Below are positions 63,858-64,000 of a stretch of DNA of 64,000 bases, one piece after another. The position numbers and the translations under genes were made by a program. How positions within the stretch are numbered: position 1 is the stretch's first letter; every line of letters begins with the position of its first letter. The notes under the pieces are model-generated. The model was not told the DNA's origin and did no database searches. It saw only the letters and a program-made list of their open reading frames with translations. Source of the DNA: Clostridium muellerianum (GTDB lineage: Bacteria > Bacillota > Clostridia > Clostridiales > Clostridiaceae); the NCBI RefSeq assembly GCF_012926525.1, contig NZ_JABBNI010000063.1, positions 124,001-188,000 on the forward strand. The letters run 5' to 3'.

Positions 63858-64000
63858 TTTTCCCTTGATACCTCCTAATTTTTGCTTTTCTGTCTTTCGT
63901 TATCTGCTACACCTTTATATTATTGATTTCATGTTTAGTTATTATTACATCTATGTTAAATTTAAGTTAAACACGGAAAAAACATGCAAAAACACGCAAA

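Noticed and set aside
1-64000. CRISPR arrays, tRNA or rRNA genes, T-box leaders, complete insertion sequences
   Set aside because: None was seen: no regularly spaced repeats, no cloverleaf with CCA-type ends, no transposase frames.

Overview
The window is a stretch of a low-GC, spore-former-type Firmicute chromosome, most likely Clostridium sensu stricto. Codon use and intergenic DNA are very AT-rich, ribosome binding sites are strong AGGAGG-type, TTG and GTG starts are common, and the gene families are clostridial (CWB2 wall protein, YtaF, Ctc/L25, CD3324-type HTH protein, SorC-type DeoR). There are no rRNA or tRNA genes, no CRISPR array, no phage and no complete transposase. Species cannot be fixed from this sequence alone.

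Layout. 0-7.7 kb: TtcA-like PP-loop enzyme (cut by the window edge), a small unknown protein, a KimA-type K+ transporter, YtaF, a CWB2 wall protein and a FAD-dependent dehydrogenase. 7.7-11.6 kb: a cobalamin riboswitch with terminator controlling btuF-btuC-btuD, then a zinc-ribbon protein. 11.7-15.5 kb: a drug-efflux operon (two membrane-fusion proteins, a DHA2 pump, MarR). 15.9-20 kb: a GGDEF plus HD-GYP c-di-GMP protein, ribosomal protein L25/Ctc and an Ig-like secreted protein. 20-26.4 kb: a complete deoxynucleoside salvage locus (deoR, cdd, deoC, nupC, deoB, pdp) with recognisable DeoR operators. 26.5-36 kb: an Uma2 remnant, an EamA transporter, an L,D-transpeptidase, a lantibiotic-immunity-like ABC transporter facing a two-component system, a small unusual peptide gene and a hydrolase. 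36-41.4 kb: CD3324-type protein, an ECF sigma factor with a frameshifted cognate anti-sigma-like gene, and a TetR-controlled ABC exporter with two matching operators.

41.5-64 kb is a carbohydrate-uptake block read almost wholly on the minus strand: (i) a LevR-type sigma-54 activator, KDPG aldolase, galactitol-type PTS EIIA/EIIB/EIIC and an IlvD/Edd-family dehydratase, which together read as PTS uptake of a sugar acid feeding a short Entner-Doudoroff route; (ii) a BglG/MtlR-type activator, fructose-family EIIB and EIIC, two class II aldolases and a ROK kinase; (iii) a Ugp-like ABC importer with a CehA-type PHP phosphoesterase and a HAD phosphatase.

The most unusual material is non-coding. A ~155-bp structured, TA-flanked repeat sits inside the cobalamin riboswitch aptamer (8184-8338); removing it and one TA restores a normal aptamer. 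A second copy (18265-18420) lies exactly at the stop codon of ctc, with the target duplication supplying the stop. A different TA-flanked palindromic repeat (3280-3498 and 32557-32798) shows paired compensatory changes between copies. A 54-nt repeat and a ~30-nt repeat each occur twice. These look like MITE-type elements or mobile structured RNAs; no transposase for them is present in the window.
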